Of a stretch of DNA of 64,000 nucleotides, positions 1 to 8,967 are shown piece by piece. The position numbers and the translations under genes are program-made. Source of the stretch: Bacteroidaceae bacterium (lineage in GTDB: Bacteria; Bacteroidota; Bacteroidia; Bacteroidales; Bacteroidaceae); assembly GCA_017547385.1 (NCBI GenBank), contig JAFYPU010000010.1:186001-250000 (forward strand). The letters are read 5' to 3'. A model generated the notes under the pieces. That model searched no databases. It was not told the origin of the DNA and worked only from the letters and a program-made list of their open reading frames with translations. How positions within the stretch are numbered: position 1 is the stretch's first letter; every line of letters starts with the position of its first letter.

Positions 1-761
1 CCGGACTCAATGCCGACGCCACCGGAGACTTCGCACACAACCCCGAACCCCTCAAAGAACACCTCAGCGAAATTCGCAACCTGCTGCGCAAGGGACGCCA
101 CGACATCGGCTTCGTGGTTGACCCCGACGTTGACCGTTTGGCTCTCGTCTGCGAAGACGGCAGCATGTTTGGCGAAGAGAACACACTCGTGGCCGTAGCC
201 GACTACATTCTCCAGCACACACCGGGCAACACCGTTTCAAACCTCTCGTCCACTCGCGGTCTGCGCGACGTTACAGAGAAATATGGTTGCAACTACACTC
301 CTGCCGCAGTGGGCGAAGTGAACGTAGTAACCAAGATGAAAGAAACCGGTGCCGTGATTGGTGGTGAAGGCAATGGCGGTGTTATCTATCCCGCAGCCCA
401 CAGCGGCCGCGATGCACTCGTAGGTATCGCCCTCCTGCTCACTTACCTCGCAAAGACCGGTATGAAGGCCAGCGAATTGCGCGACAGCCTGCCCAAATAC
501 TACATTGCGAAGAACCGCATCGACCTCGACCCGACCACAGACATCTTCGCCATTCTTCAGAAAGTGAAGGAGCTCTACAAGCACGAGCAAGTAACCGACA
601 TCGACGGTGTGAAGATTGATTTCGCCGACAAGTGGGTGCATCTCCGCAAGAGCAACACCGAGCCCATCATCCGTGTTTACTCCGAAGCACACAGCATGGA
701 GGAAGCCGACGCACTGGGTAAGCAAATCATGGATGTGGTCTACTCCATGACACAGAAGTAA
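1..761 (+). CDS. glmM: Phosphoglucosamine mutase family protein, C-terminal part
   Basis: The gene enters from the left edge, so its N-terminal part with the catalytic serine is not visible. The open frame runs from base 3 to the TAA at 759-761. Visible family signatures are the metal-binding loop DPDVDR, the sugar-binding loop GGEGNGGVI and the phosphate-binding loop SNTEPIIRV near the C-terminus, in the order expected for the alpha-D-phosphohexomutase superfamily. These enzymes isomerise hexose 1- and 6-phosphates in the cytoplasm; GlmM makes glucosamine-1-phosphate for UDP-GlcNAc, a precursor of peptidoglycan and LPS. The DPDVDR form with NGGV is common in Bacteroidetes GlmM/ManB-like proteins, so a phosphomannomutase role cannot be excluded. 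A hairpin terminator follows. Confidence 0.85.
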   Translation, partial: GLNADATGDFAHNPEPLKEHLSEIRNLLRKGRHDIGFVVDPDVDRLALVCEDGSMFGEENTLVAVADYILQHTPGNTVSNLSSTRGLRDVTEKYGCNYTPAAVGEVNVVTKMKETGAVIGGEGNGGVIYPAAHSGRDALVGIALLLTYLAKTGMKASELRDSLPKYYIAKNRIDLDPTTDIFAILQKVKELYKHEQVTDIDGVKIDFADKWVHLRKSNTEPIIRVYSEAHSMEEADALGKQIMDVVYSMTQK

Positions 762-779
762 TCTGAATTTTCCATCCAT

Positions 780-836
780 AATGCGACAATGCGGTTCTGC
801 CCTTTGAGAACAGACCACGCATTGTCGCATTCTTTT
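780..836 (+). terminator. Hairpin terminator after glmM
   Basis: A 14-bp inverted repeat (AATGCGACAATGCG at 780-793 and its complement at 818-831) with an inner GTTCTG/CAGAAC-like arm is followed by CTTTTAT. It lies between the mutase stop and the sulfatase start, and probably ends the mutase transcript. Confidence 0.7.
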
Positions 837-844
837 ATCTCAAT

Positions 845-2398
845 ATGAAAAAAAGCATCAACCCATACACCCGTATTGCCGCCGGCACACTGTGTTTGCT
901 GCCGGCCACGCTGGCAGCGCAGCAACGCTACAACATCGTTTACATCATGACGGACGACCACACGGCACAGATGATGTCGTGTTATGACGGGCGTTATGTC
1001 AACACCCCCAACCTTGACAGAATTGCCAACGACGGAGTGAAGTTCACACGCAGCTATGTTGCCAACTCGCTCTCCGGCCCCAGCCGCGCCTGCATGCTGA
1101 CCGGAAAACACAGCCACAAGAACGGATTTACCAACAACGAGCACGGCATCTTCGACGGTTCACAACAAACCATGCCCAAGCTGCTCCAAAAAGCTGGGTA
1201 CCAAACGGCCATCATCGGCAAGTGGCACTTGGTGAGCGACCCCACAGGTTTCGACTTTTGGAACATCGTGCCCGGACAAGGCGACTACTACAATCCTTCC
1301 TTCATCACCATGAACAAACAGACAGTGCGCGAGGAGGGATATCTCACCAACATCATCACAGACAAGAGCATCGACTGGATGGAGCACCAACGCGACAAGG
1401 AACGTCCTTTCGCCTTGTTCATTCATCACAAAGCATGCCATCGCAACTGGTTGCCCGAGTTGAAATATCTGCACGAATACGAGGACACCACATTCCCCAT
1501 TCCCGAAACATTCTATGACGACTACGCCACCCGCCATGCCGCTCCCACGCAGGAGATGAGCATTGCCGAAGACATGGACATGGCTTACGACATCAAGATG
1601 TATCACCCCGACGTTCCGACACGCCTCCGCCCGAATTATCTGGCCATGATCGGCCGCATGAACAGCGAGGAGCGTGCTCGCTACGACCACTTCTACGATT
1701 CGCTCGCCATTGATTTTCGCTCTCGAGGCTTGCAGGGAAAAGCCTTGGCCGAATTCAAATTCCAACGCTATATGCGCGACTATGCAAAAGTGCTGAAAAG
1801 TCTTGACGACAACGTTGGCCGCGTGCTGGACTATCTCCGCGAAAAAGGGCTCTTGGAGAACACGCTTGTGGTCTACACTTCCGACCAAGGCTTCTACATG
1901 GGCGAACACGGATGGTTCGACAAGCGATACATGTATGAGGAGTCGCTTTCCACCCCCTTGGTGATGCATTTGCCAAAAGGCTTTGCCGCTCGCGGAGAAA
2001 TCAACGAGATGGTTCAGAACATCGACTACGCTCCCACCTTCTTGGAGTTGGCAGGAGCGGAAGTGCCGGCGGACATTCAGGGACGCTCACTCCTGCCGTT
2101 GCTCCGCGGAGAGCATCCGCGCAACTGGCGCAAGTCCATTTATTACCACTTCTACGAATATCCGGCAGAGCACATGGTGAAACGCCACTTCGGAGTGCGA
2201 ACCGACAGATACAAGCTCATCCACTTCTATCGCGACATCGATGCCTGGGAGCTCTATGACCTGCAATCAGACCCGCACGAGTTGAACAACATCTACGGCC
2301 AACCCGGCACCGAACGCATCATCAAGCAACTGAAAAAGGAACTGAAAAAGCTGCAACAGCAATACGACGACCCCATCCTGCAGGAGCATCCGCTGTAA
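845..2398 (+). CDS. Secreted family S1 sulfatase, serine type
   Basis: A 517-residue protein with an N-terminal signal peptide of about 25 residues ending near LAAQQ, so export to the periplasm is expected. The alkaline-phosphatase-fold sulfatase signatures are present: the metal-binding TDD near residues 36-38 and the maturation motif S-G-P-S-R at residues 77-81 followed by ACMLTGK. The residue converted to formylglycine is Ser77 rather than Cys, so an anaerobic (anSME-type) maturase would be needed; none is in the window. The C-terminal part resembles the DUF4976 tail of arylsulfatase A-like enzymes. The substrate is not deducible with certainty; the general look (SHKNG, GQGDYYNP) recalls glycosaminoglycan or GlcNAc-6-sulfatases. 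With the fucose operon downstream, a role in host-glycan desulfation is plausible. Confidence 0.9.
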   Translation: MKKSINPYTRIAAGTLCLLPATLAAQQRYNIVYIMTDDHTAQMMSCYDGRYVNTPNLDRIANDGVKFTRSYVANSLSGPSRACMLTGKHSHKNGFTNNEHGIFDGSQQTMPKLLQKAGYQTAIIGKWHLVSDPTGFDFWNIVPGQGDYYNPSFITMNKQTVREEGYLTNIITDKSIDWMEHQRDKERPFALFIHHKACHRNWLPELKYLHEYEDTTFPIPETFYDDYATRHAAPTQEMSIAEDMDMAYDIKMYHPDVPTRLRPNYLAMIGRMNSEERARYDHFYDSLAIDFRSRGLQGKALAEFKFQRYMRDYAKVLKSLDDNVGRVLDYLREKGLLENTLVVYTSDQGFYMGEHGWFDKRYMYEESLSTPLVMHLPKGFAARGEINEMVQNIDYAPTFLELAGAEVPADIQGRSLLPLLRGEHPRNWRKSIYYHFYEYPAEHMVKRHFGVRTDRYKLIHFYRDIDAWELYDLQSDPHELNNIYGQPGTERIIKQLKKELKKLQQQYDDPILQEHPL

Positions 2399-2426
2399 AG
2401 CCTTGCAGCCACCTTTTCAAGCACAA

Positions 2427-2471
2427 AAAAGAAAGCTCGGAACCTTCACCGGTTTCCGAGCTTTCTTCTTT
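2427..2471. terminator. Bidirectional hairpin terminator
   Basis: The stem AAGAAAGCTCGGAA (2429-2442) pairs with TTCCGAGCTTTCTT (2454-2467), flanked by an A-rich run on the left and T-rich on the right. It lies between the convergent sulfatase (+) and L,D-transpeptidase (-) genes and can serve both. Confidence 0.8.
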
Positions 2472-2487
2472 AAATTCTCTGTTGTGC

Positions 2488-3000
2488 TTACCGCTTGAAT
2501 GCCGGGGTCTTGGCATTTTCGGCCGACACCACCACGCGCATTTTCTCAAAGACATATTTACGCAGCACCACCACGTTGTCGCTGTGCACACGGATGCAGC
2601 CTTCGCTGGCACGCGTCCCGATGCTGTTGGGTTGGTTGGTGCCATGAATGCCGATGCCTGACCAAGGATAGGTGTTCACGCTGAAAAACAGCGGACCGTA
2701 ACATCCTTTCACCATGCGGCCGTCGCGGGTTTTGTGCACCCAGTTGGTGGCATCATAAATGCCACTGATAAAAAAGCGTCCCTCGGGTGTGCGAAAATCA
2801 CCCTTGGCCTGCTTGTGTCCCTTCACCGCGCCGCATGCGATGCGACAAGTGTAGAGCACACTGTCATCGGGGGTTACGACATAAAGCCGCAATTCCGGTT
2901 TCGAGAGGTAAATCCAGTTGTTTTTCTCGCGCTGTGCAAAAGCCACACAGGCCGTTGAGAGTGCAAACAGAAGCACTATGATTTTTTGCAGCATGTTCAT
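2488..3000 (-). CDS. L,D-transpeptidase (YkuD fold), exported
   Basis: About 170 residues from the chosen ATG at 3000; a second ATG two codons in (2994) is equally possible. The longer frame up to 3072 adds residues that do not look like a leader, and the promoter motif at 3070-3077 lies over it. A signal peptide (MLQKIIVLLFALSTACVAFAQ) precedes a YkuD catalytic domain whose key residues are visible: HGTN with downstream SIGTRASEGCIRVH, giving the catalytic His and the Cys in the SxGCIR motif. Family members crosslink peptidoglycan stem peptides 3-3 or anchor proteins to it; the short single-domain form here may equally act as a carboxypeptidase-like enzyme. It is transcribed alone and divergently from asnA. 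Confidence 0.87.
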   Translation of the reverse strand: MNMLQKIIVLLFALSTACVAFAQREKNNWIYLSKPELRLYVVTPDDSVLYTCRIACGAVKGHKQAKGDFRTPEGRFFISGIYDATNWVHKTRDGRMVKGCYGPLFFSVNTYPWSGIGIHGTNQPNSIGTRASEGCIRVHSDNVVVLRKYVFEKMRVVVSAENAKTPAFKR

Positions 3001-3069
3001 TGTTAAGTGTAAAGTATTTTTGAAAAAACAATTCATCTTTGCAGCTCTGCGTCTGAGCTTTAGCGGCTG

Positions 3070-3077
3070 CAAAGTTA
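3070..3077 (-). promoter_or_regulatory. -7 element for the L,D-transpeptidase gene
   Basis: The minus strand reads TAACTTTG, matching the Bacteroidetes -7 consensus TAnnTTTG, about 70 bases upstream of the chosen ATG. Confidence 0.55.
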
Positions 3078-3261
3078 ACCTTTGTAAACGTTTCAGCCGC
3101 TATAACAAGAAACTTTTTAACAATATACGAACTTGCAGAGGGCAAAAGAACCTTTTTGAACCAAAAGCGGAACACATCCCATTGCATCAAAAATCACCAT
3201 ATCTGCAAGAAAAGTTTTCAAAATATCACTGAAAAAGATTTTTTACTTACATTTTTATCTC

Positions 3262-3269
3262 TACATTTG
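3262..3269 (+). promoter_or_regulatory. -7 element for asnA
   Basis: TACATTTG matches TAnnTTTG and lies 25 bases upstream of the asnA ATG at 3294. It also supports the shorter asnA start, because the upstream in-frame codons would lie before the transcript. Confidence 0.6.
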
Positions 3270-3293
3270 CCGCTGATTTATCAAAATGAAATT

Positions 3294-4331
3294 ATGAGCT
3301 ATCTGATACGCCCGAAGAATTATCGCCCCTTGTTGAACATGAATGAGACCGAGCAGGGCATTAAAGAAATCAAGGAGTTTTTTCAAGACAACCTTGCCAC
3401 AGGATTGCGATTGCGCCGCGTAACAGGGCCGCTGTTCGTGTTGCGTGGCTTGGGAATCAATGATGACCTCAGCGGTAAGGAACGCCCCGTTTCGTTTCCC
3501 ATCAAAGATTTGGGAGACGCCCATGCCGAGGTGGTTCACTCGCTGGCCAAATGGAAACGCCTCACATTGGCCGATTACGATGTGCAGCCCGGCTATGGCA
3601 TCTATACCGACATGAATGCCATCCGTGCCGATGAGGAGTTGGGCAATCTGCACTCGCTCTACGTGGACCAGTGGGACTGGGAACGGGCCATACGTCCGGA
3701 AGATCGCAACATCGACTTTCTGAAACGCATGGTGCGTTGCATCTATTCGGCCATGCTTCGCACGGAGTTTCTGGTATGCGAACGTTTTCCGCAACTCACT
3801 CCCTCGCTCCCCGAAAGCATCACCTTCATTCATGCAGAGGAACTGCTGCAACGTTACCCCAACCTTTCGCCCAAAGAGCGCGAAGATGCCATCACGCGAG
3901 AGCATGGCGCCGTGTTCATCATCGGCATCGGCTGCCCACTGAGCCATGGCGAACCGCACGACCTGCGTGCACCGGACTATGACGACTATTCCACCCCTGC
4001 CGACAACGGACTGCCGGGACTCAACGGCGACTTGCTGGTGTGGAACGAGGTGTTGGGACGTGCCTTTGAGCTTTCGTCAATGGGCATCCGTGTGGACAAA
4101 GAAGCACTGCTGCGACAACTGCGCGACAGCGGCAAGGAGGAGCGTTGCGAGCTATACTTCCACAAACGCCTGCTCGAAGGTTCGCTTCCGCTGAGTGTGG
4201 GAGGCGGCATCGGACAGTCGCGCCTGTGCATGCTCTACCTGAAGAAAGCGCACATCGGTGAGATTCAGGCCAGCATCTGGCCCGAGCAAATGCGACACGA
4301 CTGCGCAGAGATTGGCATACCCCTTATCTAA
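3294..4331 (+). CDS. asnA: Aspartate--ammonia ligase
   Basis: A 345-residue protein, close to the 330 of E. coli AsnA, beginning MSYLIRPKNYRP. The ATG at 3294 is chosen over an in-frame upstream start because the preceding 46 residues are low-complexity and a -7 promoter element lies at 3262. Conserved stretches of the class II tRNA-synthetase-like fold are visible, including RVTGPLFV, KDLGDAHAEVVHSLAKWKR, GIYTDMNAIR, LHSLYVDQWDWE and GGGIGQSRL near the C-terminus (motif 3-like). The enzyme makes asparagine from aspartate, ammonia and ATP in the cytoplasm. It stands alone, followed by a 21-bp-unit repeat and a strong terminator. Confidence 0.95.
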   Translation: MSYLIRPKNYRPLLNMNETEQGIKEIKEFFQDNLATGLRLRRVTGPLFVLRGLGINDDLSGKERPVSFPIKDLGDAHAEVVHSLAKWKRLTLADYDVQPGYGIYTDMNAIRADEELGNLHSLYVDQWDWERAIRPEDRNIDFLKRMVRCIYSAMLRTEFLVCERFPQLTPSLPESITFIHAEELLQRYPNLSPKEREDAITREHGAVFIIGIGCPLSHGEPHDLRAPDYDDYSTPADNGLPGLNGDLLVWNEVLGRAFELSSMGIRVDKEALLRQLRDSGKEERCELYFHKRLLEGSLPLSVGGGIGQSRLCMLYLKKAHIGEIQASIWPEQMRHDCAEIGIPLI

Positions 4332-4357
4332 GGTTTTCCGCACGGGTTTCAGAAAAA

Positions 4358-4420
4358 GTGGCAGGCCTTGCCACAAAAGTGGAGAGCACTGCCACAAAAG
4401 TGGCAAGGCCTGCCACTTTT
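4358..4420. repeat. 63-bp intergenic repeat, family A (3 x 21 bp)
   Basis: Three consecutive 21-bp units, each a near palindrome bounded by GTGG and CCAC: GTGGCAGGCCTTGCCAC, GTGGAGAGCACTGCCAC and GTGGCAAGGCCTGCCAC, separated by AAAA. Units 1 and 3 are inverted copies, so the whole element is a large palindrome. A copy with only two mismatches in 63 bases lies at 28203-28265. The site is between the convergent asnA and lipoprotein genes. Function unknown. Confidence 0.9.
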
Positions 4421-4493
4421 CGGGAAACGGCATGGCGTTTTCATCAAAACCGAACATCGTTTCACCGAAACTGCTCCGGCACTTACACATACA

Positions 4494-4531
4494 AAGCGAC
4501 CGCCGACAAAGATGCTTGTCGGCGGTCGCTT
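4494..4531. terminator. Bidirectional terminator between asnA and lipoprotein gene
   Basis: A perfect 16-bp inverted repeat (AAGCGACCGCCGACAA at 4494-4509, complement at 4516-4531) with a 6-base loop, placed between two convergent genes. Confidence 0.8.
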
Positions 4532-4544
4532 ATGCTATGAGGGA

Positions 4545-5252
4545 TTATTGCTTTTGCTTTTCCTTCTGCGTAACCTTGATGGGTGTGCTCACGCCATTCG
4601 ATGAGAGCGTCAGCGTGGCAGTGCGCGACACTGCAAAAGCATTGGGTTCAACACTCAACAGGGCTTCGTGCGTGCCGGCAGCATACACCGTATCTTTCTG
4701 CACCAACCAAGCTGCATCGCTCTGAAGGGTGGCACCATCGGCATAGACACGGAATTTCACTTTCATTGAAGTGGTATCAGCTGAAAGTGTTGTCATAAAA
4801 CTCACCTGCTTGTCCATGATGGTTCCGGTGCTTGCATCGCCCACAGCCTCGGGCTTGTTGATATAAACCGGCGAGGGCCAAATGATGTTCAGCCATGCTG
4901 TTTGATAAACATCCATGGCCAAAGAACCGAAAGACTTGAGCAGGATGGCGGCATGGCGCGTCTGGCCCGTGGTGTTGGGAGCACAAGTGAGTTTCACCAA
5001 TGTGTTCATGCCATAACCGGCAGGGATGTGCTGCTCTGCGGGAGTGAGCGAAAGCCAATCGGCAGTGGTCTGCGCCGTCCACGAGTCGTAAGAAATGACA
5101 CGCGTGGTGTCGAGCGTCTGGTCCGCATACATCATTTTTCCGCCGGGTTGCTGCGGGTAGAAATAAGTCTGGTGATACTCATAGGAACTTTCCGTGCAAG
5201 CGGCAAAGCACAGAACCATCACCGAAATGAGGAGAGGAAAAACTTTTTTCAT
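4545..5252 (-). CDS. Lipoprotein with BACON-like domains
   Basis: A 235-residue protein with a lipoprotein signal peptide ending LCFAAC, cysteine near residue 19, so it is probably anchored to an outer or inner membrane face. Residues of about 50-110 (SWTAQTTADWLSLTP...HAAILLKS) have the spacing of a BACON domain (an Ig-like fold of Bacteroidetes surface proteins), and the C-terminal third (VSRTATLTLSSNG...IKVTQKEK) looks like a second, degenerate one. BACON domains are thought to bind carbohydrate or mediate adhesion; no enzymatic residues are seen. It lies 50 bases downstream of the LptD-like gene on the same strand and could be co-transcribed. The function is not recognised beyond this. 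Confidence 0.7.
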   Translation of the reverse strand: MKKVFPLLISVMVLCFAACTESSYEYHQTYFYPQQPGGKMMYADQTLDTTRVISYDSWTAQTTADWLSLTPAEQHIPAGYGMNTLVKLTCAPNTTGQTRHAAILLKSFGSLAMDVYQTAWLNIIWPSPVYINKPEAVGDASTGTIMDKQVSFMTTLSADTTSMKVKFRVYADGATLQSDAAWLVQKDTVYAAGTHEALLSVEPNAFAVSRTATLTLSSNGVSTPIKVTQKEKQKQ

Positions 5253-5302
5253 ATTCTATCTTTATTGTTTGGGGATTTGCATTTCTGTCAAAGCCGATTC
5301 CA

Positions 5303-8203
5303 TCAATACCAATCGATGTTGGTGCTGTAGGAACTGCGCTTATCCCATTTCAGAACATCGGCCAATTCGCCGGAACGGGCTCGGAAGGAAAAGTTGAAAG
5401 ACGTGTAGGGACGCAACACCACTGAGCACGACATCTCGAAGCAATGCAAGTCGCGCGACAACGAGGCCGTGGTCATCGAGATGCGCTTCATCTCAAAGTC
5501 ATAACCCGAGGTGAAATTGATGTTCCAGCCATCGGCAATGCGGATGAAGCCTGAGGCATTCAGCGACTGGCTGAACGAATAGGGGTAACGCATTCGGCGA
5601 ACATTGATGTCCTTGCTGCGGTCTTCAAACATGGAGATGCCATAAGAGAGCGACAGCGACCAGGGAATGGAGAATGCCATGTAGCCGTCTGCATCTACTT
5701 TGGCCTTCACTTTCTGCTTCTTCTGGCGTTGCGAAGCCTTGATGTCGGGGTCTAAGTTTGCCTCATCGGCATCAACTTCGGCATTGTCAGCGTATGCATC
5801 TCCGTTTTCGGTATTCTCTCTGCCACGTTTGCCGCTGAAAAGATTGCACAGCTTTTGCCAACTTTGGTTGTTGAATGTGTAGGATATGTTCTGCGCCATT
5901 CCCTGAAAACGTCCGAAACGTCCGTAGCTCCACTCCGTTCGGTCGCTCAGCACCACCTGCCCTCTGTCATTGAAGGCGTAAGCGTAAGTTGCGAAGAGTG
6001 CTGCCAGCGAGAACGTGTAGTTTTTTGTCAGCTTGAGGCGAACACGCATATTCAGGTCGCTCCACGGCCGTTGCTTGGCGGCCATGTTATAAGAAAGCGT
6101 TCCGGAAAGTTCGTCAATCAGGCTGATTTTTCTCTCTCCCGTGGAGTCGCGATCGCTGCGCACTTTCATCTCCACGTTGTTGGAAACCGACATCGAGACA
6201 AGCCCCTGCTTTGAGCCGGAGGGATAACTGAAAATGCCGTGCTGGTAAGGCGAATAAGTAACCGTGCTCACCGTTCCGTCAGCCTCCGTCCGCACGTAGC
6301 TGTCAATGTATCCGTGTCTTTCGGTCGTAAAGTCGGGAGCGTACGAAAAGCTTATGTTCGGTTTGAAGACGTGTCGAACAGCGATAATCTTGCTTCCGAA
6401 AAGTTTCTTCCAGGGTTTGTAGAAACCATAAAGCGTCGTATTGGCCGACACACCCACGCTCCAATCATACAAGTTGTAGAAGCCGTAAGTGGTGTCGCGC
6501 ACCTCTTCCTGTTTGTCCGTGTCCCACGAACGCATAATGCGGTTGGTGTACATAATGTCGCGGAAAGAAAAATTGGGCGACACATTGATGTATTTGAAAA
6601 GCTGGAACGTAGCGTCTATGGGGATGCGGTGCTGCATTCCGTTGCGCCAATCTTTAATCAGATTCGACTTGAAAAGCCGGTCTTCCTTTGTGGTGATGCT
6701 GTTGCTGAGCTGGCCGGTGTACGAAAGCGATATCTTTTCATACCAACGCTCTTTGCCCGCCATCCGTTTGCGACGGAATGGATACAAACGGTTCAAGGAA
6801 ATGCTCAAATCGGGCAGCGTAACAGCCAAAGAGGAATCGCGCATGTTCTGCGTAACGTTGAACGAGCCGGAAAGCGTCAGACCAATGCTCGGGAAGGTGT
6901 GCGACATGCTTACACTGCTGGCGCGTGTGCTCTGCGTATAGGCCAAAGGATTGTAAAGGCTTTGCACATTTTTGCGCTCATAGTTTTCCGATGCAAAATT
7001 CACACGGGCAGAAAACGACGTATTGGGCGAGGATTTCGAGTCCTTGGTGTGTGTCCACTGCACCTTAAGGCTCTTTGTTACGGAATAGTCGGGCATATTT
7101 TTCTCGCCCTCAACCGTATTGATATAGCTGATATAGAAATTTCCGTTATAATGATAGCGTTTCCGATAGTTCATTTCACCGCTCAGCCCCCAAGAGCCCT
7201 TGGTGTAAATCTCGCCGAGCAATTTCAGGTCCATGTAGTCGGAAAGCGCGAAATAGTATCCGCCATCTCGCAGATAGAAACCGCGTGTGGTTTCATCACC
7301 AATGGTAGGCATGATGAAGCCGCTCGAATACTTCTTGTTAAAAGGGAAATATCCGTAGGGGAGTGCTATCGGTGTGGGAACATCGGCCACATAAAGTTGC
7401 GTAGGTCCAAAAACAATATCCTTGCCAGGGCGAGCTTTGCCTCGCGAGAGTTTAAAATAGAAGTGGGGATGCTCGGCATCACAAGTGGTATAGGTAGCTT
7501 TTTCCAAATACAACGTACCATCGGCCGCGCGTTTTGAGTTTTGGCTGACCAAATAACCATTGCCCTGCTGTGTCGATACATTCGAGATGAAGCCTTTCTT
7601 GGTTTTGAAGTTGAAGCTCATCTTTTCGCTCTCATAGTCCTCAGAACCCTGCTTGTAAATCGGATTTCCCTCCATGGTTCCTGTGCTGTCGCGGCGGCCT
7701 TGCGCATGCACCAAACTACTGTCCATGTTCATCGTGATTTGGGCGGCATCCAGCTGCATATCCTGATAACCCACCTGAGCTTGGCCGTAGAGAATAGCCA
7801 AACCTGTTTCGGCATCATAGACAAGGGAGTCGGCTGCTTTATAATTGACCGGTGCATCCAGACCACTTGAGCGCTTTTTCACAGAATCAACTGAAAGCGT
7901 ATCTGTAACCTGTGGCAAACTGTCGCCCACGCCTTCGGGAATTTGTGTATCCCCTACAGACACACTATCGCGCACCACATAAGTTCCGGCAGGCCGAAAA
8001 CTGAAAACCGTATCGGGCATAGCCGTTTGCGAATGCTCCACAGGCAGCACCGAATCCGCATCCACACTGTCGCGCACTGAGGCCGTGTCTGCACCCATTT
8101 CGGACAGACACACCAAACGCTTATGGCCGGCTGCGAAGCTCAAAACCACAAGCAACGAAAACAAGGATATGACAACGGTTCTCAAATCCGGTAAATTCTT
8201 CAT
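5303..8203 (-). CDS. LptD-like LPS-assembly outer membrane protein
   Basis: A 966-residue protein with an N-terminal hydrophobic export signal (VVISLFSLLVVLSFAAG). Residues of about 120-240 form an OstA/LptA-like beta-jellyroll region (ADSLVYDAETGLAILYGQAQVGYQDMQ..., then TTCDAEHPHFYFKL), and the remaining roughly 700 residues are rich in alternating aromatic strands typical of a 26-strand LptD barrel (GYFPFNKKYSSGFIMPTIG, then many Y/F-terminated strands). Bacteroidetes annotators call this family putative LPS assembly protein LptD; the expected role is insertion of LPS into the outer leaflet with an LptE-like partner. An internal acidic insert (roughly residues 800-840) is lineage-variable. 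A -7 motif at 8262-8269 precedes it. Confidence 0.82.
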   Translation of the reverse strand: MKNLPDLRTVVISLFSLLVVLSFAAGHKRLVCLSEMGADTASVRDSVDADSVLPVEHSQTAMPDTVFSFRPAGTYVVRDSVSVGDTQIPEGVGDSLPQVTDTLSVDSVKKRSSGLDAPVNYKAADSLVYDAETGLAILYGQAQVGYQDMQLDAAQITMNMDSSLVHAQGRRDSTGTMEGNPIYKQGSEDYESEKMSFNFKTKKGFISNVSTQQGNGYLVSQNSKRAADGTLYLEKATYTTCDAEHPHFYFKLSRGKARPGKDIVFGPTQLYVADVPTPIALPYGYFPFNKKYSSGFIMPTIGDETTRGFYLRDGGYYFALSDYMDLKLLGEIYTKGSWGLSGEMNYRKRYHYNGNFYISYINTVEGEKNMPDYSVTKSLKVQWTHTKDSKSSPNTSFSARVNFASENYERKNVQSLYNPLAYTQSTRASSVSMSHTFPSIGLTLSGSFNVTQNMRDSSLAVTLPDLSISLNRLYPFRRKRMAGKERWYEKISLSYTGQLSNSITTKEDRLFKSNLIKDWRNGMQHRIPIDATFQLFKYINVSPNFSFRDIMYTNRIMRSWDTDKQEEVRDTTYGFYNLYDWSVGVSANTTLYGFYKPWKKLFGSKIIAVRHVFKPNISFSYAPDFTTERHGYIDSYVRTEADGTVSTVTYSPYQHGIFSYPSGSKQGLVSMSVSNNVEMKVRSDRDSTGERKISLIDELSGTLSYNMAAKQRPWSDLNMRVRLKLTKNYTFSLAALFATYAYAFNDRGQVVLSDRTEWSYGRFGRFQGMAQNISYTFNNQSWQKLCNLFSGKRGRENTENGDAYADNAEVDADEANLDPDIKASQRQKKQKVKAKVDADGYMAFSIPWSLSLSYGISMFEDRSKDINVRRMRYPYSFSQSLNASGFIRIADGWNINFTSGYDFEMKRISMTTASLSRDLHCFEMSCSVVLRPYTSFNFSFRARSGELADVLKWDKRSSYSTNIDWY

Positions 8204-8261
8204 TATTGCGACATCGTTGCTGAAGGCTTTTTAACCTCAGGCAAAGGCGTACAAAACGAAG

Positions 8262-8269
8262 CAAAAGTA
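8262..8269 (-). promoter_or_regulatory. -7 element for the LptD-like gene
   Basis: The minus strand reads TACTTTTG, matching TAnnTTTG, about 60 bases upstream of the start at 8203. Confidence 0.6.
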
Positions 8270-8383
8270 CATATAAAATATGAGAAAGCCGACCGGGTAT
8301 TTACAAATTAACGCTTTTTTCACCCGAAGCCATAGATGAAAATCAGGAATTGCATTCCCGATTTTGCGAAAACAGAAAAAGAA

Positions 8384-8929
8384 TTATTCAAAACGCTCCG
8401 CCCAAGCCAAAAAGCGTTGCACATCTTCCTCGCCAAACTTCTGAAGACTCTGTGCTGTTTGCTCAATGGTACGCTCGCGTTCCGGATGACTCTTGCTATA
8501 GAACTTGTCGGCGTAGCACACCACTTGTTCTTCGAGCGTTGCCGGCGCATAAATGCCCTCGGGAAGAGAAAGTCCGCGCTCACGAATACGTTCCATCGTC
8601 AGCCCCGTTCCGGTGTGTCGCTCACAAATGTGCGCAATAGCTCCCAGCTCTTCGGCACGCATCAATTGCGCTCCCAAATATCCATGCAGCAAATAGGGTT
8701 CCGTACCATGACAGTGAATGCCGGGAGCATCGGTCAGAAAAATTCCCACATCATGAAGCATGGCTCCGGCGCGCAACAGCGATTTATCCAACCCGAGTTC
8801 GGGATGCTTTTCTGCCACAAGCAAAGCACGCTCTGCCACTTGCCGACTGTGATGAAGCAAAAGGCGACGCAAGGCATTGTCTTCCGGATAATATTTGCGG
8901 ATAACGTCTATCGGGTCAAGGTTTTTCAT
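8384..8929 (-). CDS. HD-domain phosphohydrolase
   Basis: A 181-residue cytoplasmic protein starting MKNLDPIDVIRKYYPEDN. The start at 8929 is preferred over an in-frame codon at 8971, which would overlap the upstream S4-domain gene. HD-superfamily metal ligands are visible: His26/27 in LLLHHSRQVA, His59-Asp60 in GAMLHDVG, a further His in HICERHTG, and Asp in VVCYADKFYSKS. This order matches HDIG/YqeK-like phosphohydrolases, which act on nucleotides or related phosphoesters; the substrate cannot be told. It is the downstream end of a minus-strand run rplY-pth-hslR-HD and is probably co-transcribed with them. Confidence 0.85.
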   Translation of the reverse strand: MKNLDPIDVIRKYYPEDNALRRLLLHHSRQVAERALLVAEKHPELGLDKSLLRAGAMLHDVGIFLTDAPGIHCHGTEPYLLHGYLGAQLMRAEELGAIAHICERHTGTGLTMERIRERGLSLPEGIYAPATLEEQVVCYADKFYSKSHPERERTIEQTAQSLQKFGEEDVQRFLAWAERFE

Positions 8930-8967
8930 GCATCGGGAAATATGTGTAAAACTACAGGAAGACGAGT

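Noticed and set aside
6239-7537. 432-codon plus-strand open frame inside the LptD-like gene
   Set aside because: Antisense to the barrel region; no recognisable domain.
8338-8364. Imperfect hairpin AAAATC-GGAAT...ATTCC-GATTTT as a terminator of the HD gene
   Set aside because: It has mismatches and a very short loop and could be chance in an AT-rich gap; not strong enough to annotate.
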